This document shows, piece by piece, positions 7,511 to 15,220 of a stretch of DNA of 64,000 nucleotides (position 1 is the stretch's first letter; the number at the start of each line of letters is the position of its first letter). The notes beneath the pieces were generated by a model, which saw only the letters and a list, made by a program, of their open reading frames with translations, searched no databases and had not been told where the DNA came from. Source of the DNA: Streptomyces sp. MJM8645 (lineage in GTDB: Bacteria; Actinomycetota; Actinomycetes; Streptomycetales; Streptomycetaceae); the NCBI RefSeq assembly GCF_001625365.1, contig NZ_LJJF01000001.1, positions 5,400,501 to 5,464,500 on the forward strand, read 5' to 3'. The position numbers and the translations under genes were made by a program.

Positions 7511-9091
7511 TCAGTGCATGAGCGCGGCGAGCAGCGGGCGGTAGTGCTCGAAGCCGGGTGTCGGCGCCCCGGCCGCCTTCGCCTGCTCGTCCCAGCGGCG
7601 GACGGCCACCGCGTCGGCGGCGCCCGGGAGTTCGGCGAACGCGGCGGCCTGCCGCTCGTCCATCGGGCCGCCCTGGACGGTGAGGGTGTACTCCGAGGCC
7701 TCGGACAGCCGCTGCCGGTAGTCCGGTTCCACTGCGCACAGGTAGCGCTTGGCGGCCACGTGCAGCCGGACCGGCTCGGTCACCTCCGGGCCGAACCACC
7801 GCGCCAGCCAGTCGGCGCCGGTGTCGCTGTGCCAGTTGTCCTGACCTTCCATCAAATTCCTTCCGTGTAGCGCCCCGTGGAAGTGGCCGACGTCGTGCAG
7901 CAGTGCGGCGGCGACGAGGTGGTCCGGCGCCCCGGCCGCCTCGGCGGCAGCGGCGGCCTGGAGCATGTGCTCGGCCATGGTGACCTCCTCGCCCAGGTAC
8001 TCCCCGGCGCCCTCGCCCGCGAACAGCCCGGCGATCGCGTCCAGCGCGGCGGCGCGCCGGTGCAGGACGGCGAGGGTGCTGCCCAGCGTGTCCAGGTCGG
8101 CGTAGCAGCCCTGGAGGTGGCGGTGGCCGTCCTGCTGGAAGGCCGTACGGGCGTGCAGCAGCCGGGTGTTGTCGAAGACCAGGCAGTCGCCGCGGTCGAG
8201 GCGGAAGGCGAGCTGGAGCTCGGGGCGCAGGGTGATCGCGGCGAAGCGGCGGTACGCGGCGTAGAAGGCCGTCAGTTCGCCGGAGCTCCCGCGCAGGGTG
8301 CCGATCGAGCGGTTGTTGAACCGCACCTCGCGGATCCGGCCGAGGGCGTCCACCTCGATCAGCGGGCGGTCGGCGCGCAGTTCGGTGCGGCGGTCGCGGA
8401 AGACGAACGGGACGGGCGTGCGGGTGAGCGTCTCGAAGTCCGCCGGCGCCTCGTCCCGGAGGAGCACCGCGGCCCGGAACCCGTCCACCAGGCCGGAGTC
8501 GCCGCCGGTCGCGGAGTTCTCCAGGCAGTGCAGGAGCTGGAGCGTCGGCACCGGGTCCCGGTACGGGTTGTCGGTGTGCGGCGCGATCGCGACGCTGGTG
8601 AACGCCAGGTTGTTCGGATCCGGCTCGACCCGGACGTCGAACAGCTCCCCGTAGTTGGTGACCCGGACGTAGCCGAAGCTCTCGGCCACGGTGAGGACCT
8701 GCCGCTCCACCGCCGGCACCCCGCGCAGCACCGCGAAGCCGCTGCGGCGCACGGCGGTGAGGACGGCGGCCTGCTCGGCGGGGTCGGCCAGGTACGCCTC
8801 CCACCGCGCCTCGGGGATCCCGTGTGCGAAGTCCGCCGCCGCCCAGAGCCGCTTGCCCTCCTCCGTCCGCCCGTCGCCGTCCCGCTCGGCGTCGAGCCAC
8901 TCCAGCGGGTACCGCGAGCGGTGCCCGTCCGACCAGAGCACCTCCAGGCCCCCGTCGGTCTCCGTGCTCGCGGCGACCGCCAGGTCCTGCGGCAGGTCGT
9001 CGATCTGGAACAGCTTCTGCCCGTTCCTGGGGTCCCGGCACTCGGCGCACGGGCAGTTGTCGCGCAGCCAGTACGGCGGCAGCTCGGTCAC
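7511..9091 (-). CDS. Fused GBBH/TauD-type 2-oxoglutarate oxygenase and PhnZ/TmpB-type HD oxygenase
   Basis: One 526-residue protein carries two enzymes normally made separately. Residues 1-340 form a gamma-butyrobetaine-hydroxylase-like Fe(II)/2-oxoglutarate oxygenase: the N-terminal zinc site has C13, C15, C18 and H57, and the iron site has H172-T-D174 and distal H313. Residues 360-526 form an HD domain with H375, H399, D400, H421, H444 and D501. From memory of PhnZ (H34, H58, D59, H80, H104, D161), the spacings match within one residue. Y365, E368 and K448 fall where PhnZ has Y24, E27 and K108, and LTVQGGPM is PhnZ-like. Expected chemistry is alpha-hydroxylation of an aminoethylphosphonate (PhnY or TmpA role) and then oxidative C-P cleavage to phosphate and glycine or glycine betaine. 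A perfect 28-bp palindrome lies 26 bp upstream of the ATG. Confidence 0.85.
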   Translation of the reverse strand: MTELPPYWLRDNCPCAECRDPRNGQKLFQIDDLPQDLAVAASTETDGGLEVLWSDGHRSRYPLEWLDAERDGDGRTEEGKRLWAAADFAHGIPEARWEAYLADPAEQAAVLTAVRRSGFAVLRGVPAVERQVLTVAESFGYVRVTNYGELFDVRVEPDPNNLAFTSVAIAPHTDNPYRDPVPTLQLLHCLENSATGGDSGLVDGFRAAVLLRDEAPADFETLTRTPVPFVFRDRRTELRADRPLIEVDALGRIREVRFNNRSIGTLRGSSGELTAFYAAYRRFAAITLRPELQLAFRLDRGDCLVFDNTRLLHARTAFQQDGHRHLQGCYADLDTLGSTLAVLHRRAAALDAIAGLFAGEGAGEYLGEEVTMAEHMLQAAAAAEAAGAPDHLVAAALLHDVGHFHGALHGRNLMEGQDNWHSDTGADWLARWFGPEVTEPVRLHVAAKRYLCAVEPDYRQRLSEASEYTLTVQGGPMDERQAAAFAELPGAADAVAVRRWDEQAKAAGAPTPGFEHYRPLLAALMH

Positions 9092-9117
9092 GGTGGTCTC
9101 CTCCTCGGCGGCATCCC

Positions 9118-9145
9118 GGGTGAAGTTGTATAGCCAACTTCACCC
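9118..9145. promoter_or_regulatory. Perfect palindromic operator upstream of the fused oxygenase gene
   Basis: Two perfect 11-bp arms, GGGTGAAGTTG and CAACTTCACCC, flank TATAGC. The site begins 26 bp upstream of the ATG at 9091, so it should overlap the promoter or transcription start. The core (GTTG-NN-TAGCCAACTTC) is repeated at 6472-6488 ahead of the transporter unit, which points to one regulator, most likely the GntR protein encoded at 6686-7474. Confidence 0.75.
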
Positions 9146-9286
9146 CTGGCCGGAGCCTGCCTGCCCCCGGTGAGATCGGCGTGCCGCGCAGATGAACGCT
9201 GCGGGAACTGTGCCGGGAGCCGATGGCCGAAACCTTCCGCTCCGAGTGGGACCAGGTCCTGTCCGGCCGGTACCGCAGGGAGAGAC

Positions 9287-9325
9287 GGAGCGGCCCCCGG
9301 GACCGGGTGTCCCAGGGGCCGCTCC
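9287..9325 (-). terminator. Hairpin terminator after the aminotransferase gene
   Basis: A perfect 11-bp stem, GGAGCGGCCCC/GGGGCCGCTCC, encloses a 17-nt loop that can itself fold. It begins 31 bp after the aminotransferase stop. It therefore separates the aminotransferase from the oxygenase gene, which has its own promoter region at about 9092-9150. There is no T-tract, as is usual in streptomycetes. Confidence 0.7.
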
Positions 9326-9355
9326 GCGCGATCGGGCCTCGACGGCGCCGTGGTG

Positions 9356-10441
9356 TCAGCCCTGGACGGCTGCCGTCCAGGCCGCCTCCGCGGCGGCCAG
9401 GGCCGGGGCCGGGTCCGCGTCCGTCGCGGTGGCGAGGGCGGTGAGGCAGGCGCGGACGGTGGGCAGGGCGGCGGCGGGGCCGTAGTGGTTGACGCGGAGC
9501 ATCGACGCGGCGAGGGGGCCGCCTCCGGGCTGGACGGGGAGGGCGGGGTCGAGGCGGGCGGCGAGCTCGGCCGCGTGCACGCCGGCCGGGGTGCGCAGGG
9601 TGGTGGCGACGGGGGCCGCGTGGGCGTCCTCGGTGACGAACGGGGCGAGGGTGCCGAGCGCGCGGGCGCCCGCGCGGGTGGCGGCGGAGGCGGCGCGGTG
9701 GCGGGCGATGACGGCGGGCAGGCCGTCGGTGGCGATCCGGTCGAGGCAGGCGCCGAGGGCCAGCATCTCCAACTGGGCGGGGGCGTGCGGGAGCACGGTG
9801 CGCCCGGCGTCCGTCCAGCGCTCCTTCCAATCGAGCAGGGACAGGTAGGAGCGGCGCGGGGCGGCCGGGTTGGCGGCGATCCGCTCCCAGGCGCGCTGGG
9901 AGACGGAGACGGCGGAGACCCCGGCGGGGCCGCCCATGGCCTTCTGGCCGCCGATGACGCACAGGTCGACGCCCCACTCGTCGGTGAGCAGCGGCTCGGC
10001 GGCGACGGAGGCGACCGCGTCGAGCATCAGCAGGGCGCCGTGCTCGCGGACGGCGGCGGCGATCCCGGCGACGGGGTTGGTGTTGCCGGTGGCGGCCTCG
10101 GCGTGGACGAGGGAGACGAAGTCGACGGCCGGGTGGGCGGCGAGGGCGTCGGCGACCTGCTGTGCGCTGACCGCGCTGTCGAAGGGGACGGCCAGGTCCA
10201 CGACCTCGACCCCGCACGAGCGCAGCCAGTTGCCGAAGGTCTGCCCGTACGGGCCGGTGACGATGTTGAGCGCGGTGGAGCCGGGGTGCGCGGCGCCGCG
10301 GATCGCGGCCTCCAGCGGCAGCAGCGCCTCACCCTGGGTGACGATGACGTCCGCGGTGGTGTGCAGCAGTGCGGCCACCTGGTCCTCGATCGCCGCGAAC
10401 TCGGCGGCGCTGAGCGGGGGGAGGTCGAGGAAGGGGCTCAC
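9356..10441 (-). CDS. Class V PLP-dependent aminotransferase (alanine-glyoxylate / AEP transaminase-like)
   Basis: A 361-residue cytosolic PLP enzyme of fold type I. The PLP-binding lysine is in CVIGGQKAMGGPAG, preceded by the conserved aspartate in LLMLDAVASVAAEP; TGPYGQTFG near residue 70 is the usual phosphate-binding turn. The GTG start at 10441 is chosen because a GAAAGG lies upstream and an upstream ATG is out of frame. The family includes alanine-glyoxylate and 2-aminoethylphosphonate-pyruvate transaminases, so a role with the neighbouring phosphonate genes is possible. However, a terminator separates it from the oxygenase gene and it lacks the shared palindrome, so it may be unrelated. 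Confidence 0.8.
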   Translation of the reverse strand: MSPFLDLPPLSAAEFAAIEDQVAALLHTTADVIVTQGEALLPLEAAIRGAAHPGSTALNIVTGPYGQTFGNWLRSCGVEVVDLAVPFDSAVSAQQVADALAAHPAVDFVSLVHAEAATGNTNPVAGIAAAVREHGALLMLDAVASVAAEPLLTDEWGVDLCVIGGQKAMGGPAGVSAVSVSQRAWERIAANPAAPRRSYLSLLDWKERWTDAGRTVLPHAPAQLEMLALGACLDRIATDGLPAVIARHRAASAATRAGARALGTLAPFVTEDAHAAPVATTLRTPAGVHAAELAARLDPALPVQPGGGPLAASMLRVNHYGPAAALPTVRACLTALATATDADPAPALAAAEAAWTAAVQG

Positions 10442-10538
10442 GGTGGCGGCCTTTCGGGCATGAGGTGATGGGTGTCGGCACGAGTCTGCCGCATTCTTGC
10501 TGCTTACAGGGAACACGCCCGTCGGTAGAGTGCGGGCC

Positions 10539-11630
10539 ATGAGCGATGGCGCGGTGCTGCACGTCCGGGGTCGGGTGCTGGTCGGTCCGGAGGACGTCCG
10601 GGACGAACTCTGGGTCGTGGACGGCCGGGTGAGCTTCACCCGCCCGCCCGGCGCCGAGGACGTCCGGACGGTGACCGGCTGGGTGCTGCCCGGTCTGGTG
10701 GACGCGCACTGCCACGTCGGCCTGGACGCGCACGGCGCCGTCGACGCGGAGACCAGCGAGAAGCAGGCGCTCACCGACCGTGACGCCGGCACCCTGCTGA
10801 TCCGCGACGCCGGCTCGGCCGCCGACACCCGGTGGATCGACGAGCGCGAGGACCTGCCCCGGATCATCCGCGCCGGGCGGCACATCGCCCGCACCCGCCG
10901 CTACATCCGCAACTACGCGCACGAGATCGAGCCCGGCGACCTCGCCGCGTACGTCCGTGCGGAGGCCCGGCGCGGCGACGGCTGGGTGAAGCTGGTCGGC
11001 GACTGGATCGACCGCGAGCGCGGCGACCTCGCCGCCTGCTGGCCCGGCGACGCGCTGGCCGAGGCGATCGCGGCGGCGCACGAGGAAGGCGCGCGGGTCA
11101 CCGCGCACTGCTTCGCCGCCGAGTCGCTGCCGGACCTGCTGGCGGCCGGCATCGACTGCATCGAGCACGCCACCGGGCTGACCGAGGAGCTGATCCCGGC
11201 CTTCGCCGAGCGCGGCGTGGCGATCGTCCCGACGCTGGTCAACATCGCCACCTTCCCGGGCCTGGCGGCCGGCGGCGAGGGCAGGTTCCCGGCCTGGGCG
11301 GCCCACATGCGGCGGCTGCACGAGCGCCGCTACGCCACCGTCGGCGCCGCGCACGACGCCGGCATCCCGGTGTTCGTCGGCACGGACGCGGGCGGCTCGC
11401 TGGCGCACGGGCTGGTCGCGGAGGAGGTGGCGGAGCTGGTGAAGGCGGGGCTGAGCCCGGCGCAGGCGCTGTCGGCGGCCAGTTGGGGTGCGCGGGAGTG
11501 GCTGGGGCGGCCGGGGCTGGAGGAGGGGGAGTCGGCCGACTTCGTGGTGTACGGGGAGGACCCGCGGGCGGACGTCCGGGTGCTTGCCGACCCGCGGCTG
11601 GTGGTGCTGCGCGGCCGGCCGGTGGGGTGA
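10539..11630 (+). CDS. Amidohydrolase-family metal-dependent hydrolase
   Basis: A 363-residue TIM-barrel hydrolase of the imidazolonepropionase/dihydroorotase type. Metal-site features are the HxH motif in GLVDAHCHVGLDAHG (about 60-70), a candidate bridging lysine in GWVKLVGDW, histidines in VTAHCFAAE and CIEHATGLTEE, and the aspartate in VGTDAGGSLAHG. The ATG at 10539 lies within a 97-bp divergent promoter region shared with the aminotransferase. Substrate unknown; amide or lactam ring hydrolysis is typical. The downstream 11631-11747 holds no gene. Confidence 0.82.
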   Translation: MSDGAVLHVRGRVLVGPEDVRDELWVVDGRVSFTRPPGAEDVRTVTGWVLPGLVDAHCHVGLDAHGAVDAETSEKQALTDRDAGTLLIRDAGSAADTRWIDEREDLPRIIRAGRHIARTRRYIRNYAHEIEPGDLAAYVRAEARRGDGWVKLVGDWIDRERGDLAACWPGDALAEAIAAAHEEGARVTAHCFAAESLPDLLAAGIDCIEHATGLTEELIPAFAERGVAIVPTLVNIATFPGLAAGGEGRFPAWAAHMRRLHERRYATVGAAHDAGIPVFVGTDAGGSLAHGLVAEEVAELVKAGLSPAQALSAASWGAREWLGRPGLEEGESADFVVYGEDPRADVRVLADPRLVVLRGRPVG

Positions 11631-11747
11631 GCGGGTGGCCGGTGGCGGGCGATCCGTCGTGGTCGGCCGTGGGCCGGGCGGTCCCGGGTTCGTATGCATG
11701 ATCATCCGCTGAACGCGCTGTCGGTGTAGGCCGATAGGGTGGCCACC

Positions 11748-12425
11748 ATGGCACCGCGTCCACTGAACGAGATCGTCGAGCCCGGTTGGGCCACCGCCCT
11801 GGAACCCGTCGGCGGGCAGGTCGCCGCCATGGGCGACTTCCTACGCGCCGAACTGGCCGCCGGCCGCACCTACCTGCCGTCCGGGCCGAACGTGCTGCGG
11901 GCCTTCCAGCAGCCCTTCGCCGACGTGCGGGTGCTGATCGTCGGACAGGACCCGTACCCGACCCCGGGCCACGCCGTCGGGCTCAGCTTCTCGGTGGCGC
12001 CGGAGACCCGGCCGATCCCGGCCAGCCTGATCAACATCTTCCAGGAGTACGGCAGCGACCTCGGCCTGCCCCAGCCGTCCAACGGCGACCTCACCCCGTG
12101 GACGCAGCAGGGCGTCCTGCTGCTCAACCGCGCGCTGACCACCGCGCCGCGCAAGCCCGCCGCGCACCGGGGCAAGGGCTGGGAGGAGGTCACCGAGCAG
12201 GCGATCCGGGCGCTGGTGGCGCGCGGCGGCCCGCTGGTGGCGATCCTGTGGGGGCGCGACGCCCGCAACCTGCGGCCGCTGCTCGGGGAGATCCCGGCGA
12301 TCGAGTCGGCGCACCCGAGCCCGTACTCGGCGAGCGGCGGCTTCTTCGGCTCGCGGCCGTTCAGCCGGGCGAACGAGCTGCTGGCGCGGCAGGGGGCGCA
12401 GCCGGTGGACTGGCGACTGCCGTAG
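11748..12425 (+). CDS. ung: Uracil-DNA glycosylase, family 1
   Basis: Removes uracil from DNA as the first step of base-excision repair. At 225 residues it has the usual family length. It shows the water-activating motif GQDPYPTPGHAVGLSF (catalytic Asp about residue 63) and the DNA-intercalation loop HPSPYSASGGFFGSRPF. WTQQGVLLLN and AILWG are also family-typical. The ATG at 11748 gives MAPRPLNEIVEPGW; an in-frame GTG three codons earlier is possible. It is monocistronic by spacing. Confidence 0.95.
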   Translation: MAPRPLNEIVEPGWATALEPVGGQVAAMGDFLRAELAAGRTYLPSGPNVLRAFQQPFADVRVLIVGQDPYPTPGHAVGLSFSVAPETRPIPASLINIFQEYGSDLGLPQPSNGDLTPWTQQGVLLLNRALTTAPRKPAAHRGKGWEEVTEQAIRALVARGGPLVAILWGRDARNLRPLLGEIPAIESAHPSPYSASGGFFGSRPFSRANELLARQGAQPVDWRLP

Positions 12426-12454
12426 CAGACCGGAGTCAGCGACAGACGTCAATC

Positions 12455-12470
12455 TCACTCCAACGAGTGA
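12455..12470. promoter_or_regulatory. 16-bp palindrome upstream of the LAxTG protein gene
   Basis: TCACTC and GAGTGA form perfect 6-bp arms around CAAC. The site is 140 bp upstream of the start at 12610, in a region (12426-12609) with no gene. It is a plausible regulator site, but I cannot name the binding protein. Confidence 0.35.
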
Positions 12471-12609
12471 AATGACGTTCTGTGTGGCTCCTGTGACGGA
12501 CTGTTCGAGAAGACTGGCGGCTCACCGTTCGGAACGCCGGCCCCTCCCCGCCTGTCGCGGGTGACGTCTGGGCGCGCTCCGGATCAACAGCACCTGTGGG
12601 GGTACCGCC

Positions 12610-13719
12610 ATGTCTTCTCGTTCCACCAGCTCCGCCCGTTCCGCCGGTTCCACCCGTTCGGCTTGTTCCGTTCGCCGAGCCGCTTCCGCCGCCGCCGTGG
12701 TCGCGGCCTGCACGCTGCTCACCGTCCCGCCCGCGTACGCGGCCCCGGCCGCGCCGGCGGCCACCCCGGCGGGCACTGCGTCGTCCTCTCCGTCGTCCTC
12801 GCAGCCGTCCGCCGCCTCGCCCGGCAAGGCGCGCGCCGTCACCGCCGAACTCGCCCTGGACGTCAGCCTGTTGAACAAGACGGTCGACGTCCCGGTGGAC
12901 CTCGCGCTCAACAAGGTGGAGACGCCGGCCCAGCGCGAGGGCTCACTCCTCACCGCCAAGGTCGACGGCGTCGACCAGCAGGGCCCGGTGACCCTGGTCA
13001 AGGCCGACATCGGCACGGCCGTGACCCGCATCGACGCCAAGGGCACCGCCGCCTCCGTCAAGCTGGTCAACGCCGACGTGCACGCCCCCGGCCTGCCCGC
13101 CACCACGCTGATCGGCCTGGAGGCGATGAGCGCCGAGGCGACCTGCCCCGTCGACGGGCAGCCGACCGCCGACGTCGTCGCGCCCGCCAAGCTGACGGTG
13201 CTCGGCAAGCCCGTCACCATCGGCCTGTACGGGCCGACCAAGGTGGATGTGCCGCTGATCGGCAGCGTGTCGGTGGAGCTCTCCAAGAAGAGCACCACCT
13301 CGACCACCGCCGCCGCCTCGGCCCTGGAGGTCCAGGTGGAGGTGAACCCGCTGAACCTGAACGTCGCCAAGGTCACCGGCAAGATCACCGTGGCCTCGGT
13401 GAGCTGTGAGAAGCCCTCCGCGCCGGCTGCCGGCGCGACCCCGACCCAGGCCCCGACGTCGCCCGCGCCGACCGGCACCGCCGCCGCCACCACCGCCCAG
13501 CCGGTCGCGGACACCAGCACCACCGCCCGCGCCGTCGTCCCGCAGGCCGCCACCGAGAAGCCCGGGCCGTCGGAGAAGCCGGCCGCCGGCCTCGCCGCGA
13601 CTGGCGGTAGCAGCGCCACCGGCCCGCTGGCCGCCGGGGCCGCCGCCCTCGTCGCCGGCGGGGCCTGCGCCCTGTGGGCCACCCGGCGCCGCCGGGCCGC
13701 GCACGCCCGCCGGAGCTGA
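12610..13719 (+). CDS. SCO1860-like secreted LAxTG-anchored cell-wall protein
   Basis: An exported surface protein of 369 residues. A long signal peptide (basic Ser/Arg-rich start, hydrophobic core AAAVVAACTLLTV, cleavage near AYAAPA) is followed by a globular region (about 75-265). The globular region has repeated hydrophobic beta segments and two cysteines, in EATCPVD and VSCEK, which could form a disulfide. A Pro/Thr/Ala-rich wall-spanning segment (about 268-330) leads to a sorting signal: LAATG, a hydrophobic helix, and a basic tail ATRRRRAAHARRS. This suits class E sortases of streptomycetes, which use LAxTG. Its function on the wall is unknown. Resemblance to the SCO1860 family is from memory. 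Confidence 0.8.
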   Translation: MSSRSTSSARSAGSTRSACSVRRAASAAAVVAACTLLTVPPAYAAPAAPAATPAGTASSSPSSSQPSAASPGKARAVTAELALDVSLLNKTVDVPVDLALNKVETPAQREGSLLTAKVDGVDQQGPVTLVKADIGTAVTRIDAKGTAASVKLVNADVHAPGLPATTLIGLEAMSAEATCPVDGQPTADVVAPAKLTVLGKPVTIGLYGPTKVDVPLIGSVSVELSKKSTTSTTAAASALEVQVEVNPLNLNVAKVTGKITVASVSCEKPSAPAAGATPTQAPTSPAPTGTAAATTAQPVADTSTTARAVVPQAATEKPGPSEKPAAGLAATGGSSATGPLAAGAAALVAGGACALWATRRRRAAHARRS

Positions 13720-13733
13720 GCCCCGGTCCCTCG

Positions 13734-13861
13734 CGGTGCGGGAGCGCCATCCCGGGTGCGACCCCGGTGCCCTGGGTGCCATCCCGGCACCCCGGGTGCG
13801 ACCCCGGCACCCCGGGTGCCGCTCCCGCCACTCCGGGCGCCGCCCTGGCACTCCCGCACCG
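13734..13861. repeat. Inverted repeat enclosing imperfect tandem repeats
   Basis: Eleven-bp arms CGGTGCGGGAG (13734-13744) and CTCCCGCACCG (13851-13861) enclose about 106 bp of degenerate repeats built on CCCGGGTGCGACCCCGGCAC-like units, themselves able to form local hairpins. It lies between the stop of the LAxTG protein gene and the glnII regulatory region. It may act as a terminator or be a decayed small mobile repeat. Confidence 0.55.
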
Positions 13862-13886
13862 TGACCGTGCCAATACGGAGGGTTGG

Positions 13887-13924
13887 TTCACATCCGCGTT
13901 ACACAAGAGGAACAACCGGGAAAC
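13887..13924 (+). promoter_or_regulatory. GlnR-type binding site upstream of glnII
   Basis: Four pentamers, TTCAC, GTTAC, GGAAC and GAAAC, lie at exact 11-bp intervals. GTTAC-N6-GGAAC matches the streptomycete GlnR site GTnAC-N6-GaAAC with one deviation, and the outer two look like further half-sites on the same face of the helix. The block ends 56 bp before the glnII start. glnII is a known GlnR target, so nitrogen control is expected; binding is an inference. Confidence 0.7.
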
Positions 13925-13980
13925 GGCGGCTTGCGACGCTACGCGGGCACCCACCACCCAGCAATGCGAGGTACACCGCC

Positions 13981-15003
13981 GTGGCAATCAAGGCCGAGTA
14001 CATCTGGATCGACGGCACCAAGCCGACCGCGAAGCTCCGTTCCAAGACTCGGGTCCTGCCCAACGCGGACAAGATCCCGACCTGGGGTTTCGACGGCTCC
14101 TCGACCAACCAGGCGGAGGGCCACGCCTCGGACCGCGTGCTGGACCCGGTGAAGGTCGTGCCGGACCCGATCCGCGGCGGTGACAACATCCTGGTCCTGT
14201 GCGAGGTGCTGGAGACCGACGGCACCCCGCACGCGTCCAACACCCGCGCCCTGCTGCGCGAGGTCGACGAGAAGTACGCGGCCCAGGAGTCGATCTTCGG
14301 CATCGAGCAGGAGTACACCTTCTTCAAGGGCTCCCGCCCGCTCGGCTTCCCGGAGGGCGGCTTCCCGGCCCCGCAGGGCGGCTACTACTGCGGCATCGGC
14401 GCCGAGGAGGTCTTCGGTCGCGAGATCGTCGAGCTGCACCTGGACCGCTGCATCGACGCCGGCCTGGCGATCTGCGGCATCAACGCCGAGGTCATGCCCG
14501 GCCAGTGGGAGTTCCAGATCGGCCCGGTCTCCTCGCTGACCGTCTCGGACGACCTGTGGATCGCCCGCTACCTGCTGTACCGCACCGCCGAGGAGTTCGG
14601 CATCGACGCCACCCTGGACGCCAAGCCGGTCAGGGGCGACTGGAACGGCGCGGGCGCGCACACCAACTTCTCCACCAAGGCGATGCGCGAGGGCTACGAC
14701 GCCATCATCACCGCCTGCGAGTCCCTCGGTGCCTCCCAGGACAAGGTGCTGGAGCACGTCAGCCAGTACGGCGACGACATCCAGTCCCGCCTGACCGGCA
14801 AGCACGAGACCGCTCCGTGGAACGTCTACAGCTACGGCGTCTCCAACCGCGGCGCCTCGGTCCGCATCCCGTGGCAGGTCGAGGTGGAGCAGAAGGGCTA
14901 CATCGAGGACCGTCGCCCGAACGCCAACATCGACCCCTACGTCGTCACCCGCCTCATGATCAACACCTGCTGCGAGGCCCTGGAGAAGGCCGGCCAGGTC
15001 TGA
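13981..15003 (+). CDS. glnII: Glutamine synthetase type II
   Basis: Makes glutamine from glutamate, ammonia and ATP. This is the eukaryote-like GSII form, 340 residues and octameric or decameric in the family. Landmarks are WGFDGSSTNQA near the start, IFGIEQEYTFF (metal-binding glutamates), INAEVMPGQWEFQIGP, and the ammonia/ATP-site region NGAGAHTNFSTKAMR. RGASVRIPWQVE carries the substrate arginine. The GTG at 13981 is the start because it gives VAIKAEYIWIDG, the normal GSII N-terminus. GSII lacks the adenylylation-controlled loop of GlnA, so control should be transcriptional, through the GlnR-type site upstream. A strong hairpin follows the stop, so it is monocistronic. Confidence 0.96.
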   Translation: MAIKAEYIWIDGTKPTAKLRSKTRVLPNADKIPTWGFDGSSTNQAEGHASDRVLDPVKVVPDPIRGGDNILVLCEVLETDGTPHASNTRALLREVDEKYAAQESIFGIEQEYTFFKGSRPLGFPEGGFPAPQGGYYCGIGAEEVFGREIVELHLDRCIDAGLAICGINAEVMPGQWEFQIGPVSSLTVSDDLWIARYLLYRTAEEFGIDATLDAKPVRGDWNGAGAHTNFSTKAMREGYDAIITACESLGASQDKVLEHVSQYGDDIQSRLTGKHETAPWNVYSYGVSNRGASVRIPWQVEVEQKGYIEDRRPNANIDPYVVTRLMINTCCEALEKAGQV

Positions 15004-15021
15004 TCCGCCCCCGCTGCGCAC

Positions 15022-15061
15022 CGGCCGCCGGTCCTCCCGTGCAAGGGAGGGCCAGCGGCCG
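15022..15061 (+). terminator. Terminator of glnII
   Basis: A 17-bp stem with one mismatch and one G-U pair joins CGGCCGCCGGTCCTCCC to GGGAGGGCCAGCGGCCG across a GTGCAA loop, 19 bp after the glnII stop. Confidence 0.8.
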
Positions 15062-15072
15062 TCGTCGTCGGG

Positions 15073-15078
15073 CATAAT
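15073..15078 (+). promoter_or_regulatory. -10 element placing the transcription start at the leader-peptide ATG
   Basis: CATAAT, a near-consensus -10 hexamer, ends 7 nt before the ATG at 15086. That spacing puts transcription start at or next to the A of the ATG, so the leader mRNA would have no 5' untranslated region. No clear -35 is visible because the glnII terminator lies there. Confidence 0.5.
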
Positions 15079-15085
15079 CGCTCGC

Positions 15086-15169
15086 ATGACCGCTTCCGCC
15101 CGCCGTGTCCTCGTGCGACGTCTGCACGTGGACCTGGTGCGGGTGTGCGCGGCCGCGTGTTGCCGGTGA
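15086..15169 (+). CDS. Cysteine-codon leader peptide (27 aa) of the downstream sulfonate monooxygenase gene
   Basis: A 27-codon open frame encoding MTASARRVLVRRLHVDLVRV followed by CAAACCR. The RRLHVDLVRV core is typical of the small putative leader peptides that precede sulfur-assimilation genes in streptomycetes, usually on leaderless mRNAs. Three cysteine codons fall in the last seven codons. Ribosome stalling there when charged tRNA-Cys is low would report cysteine shortage to the sulfonate-use gene 51 nt downstream. I see no classical terminator after it. CTCC stretches at 15176-15184 could pair with the GGAG ribosome-binding site at 15206-15209, so control may be of translation. Confidence 0.75.
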   Translation: MTASARRVLVRRLHVDLVRVCAAACCR

Positions 15170-15220
15170 GTGTCTCCGTCCTCATCCCGCAGGCAACCCG
15201 GCGTAGGAGTGTGTCCGTCC

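Noticed and set aside
9356..10441. Firm assignment of the class V aminotransferase as PhnW
   Set aside because: The family is right, but it sits behind its own terminator, lacks the shared operator, and a PhnY/PhnZ-type route does not need a transaminase.
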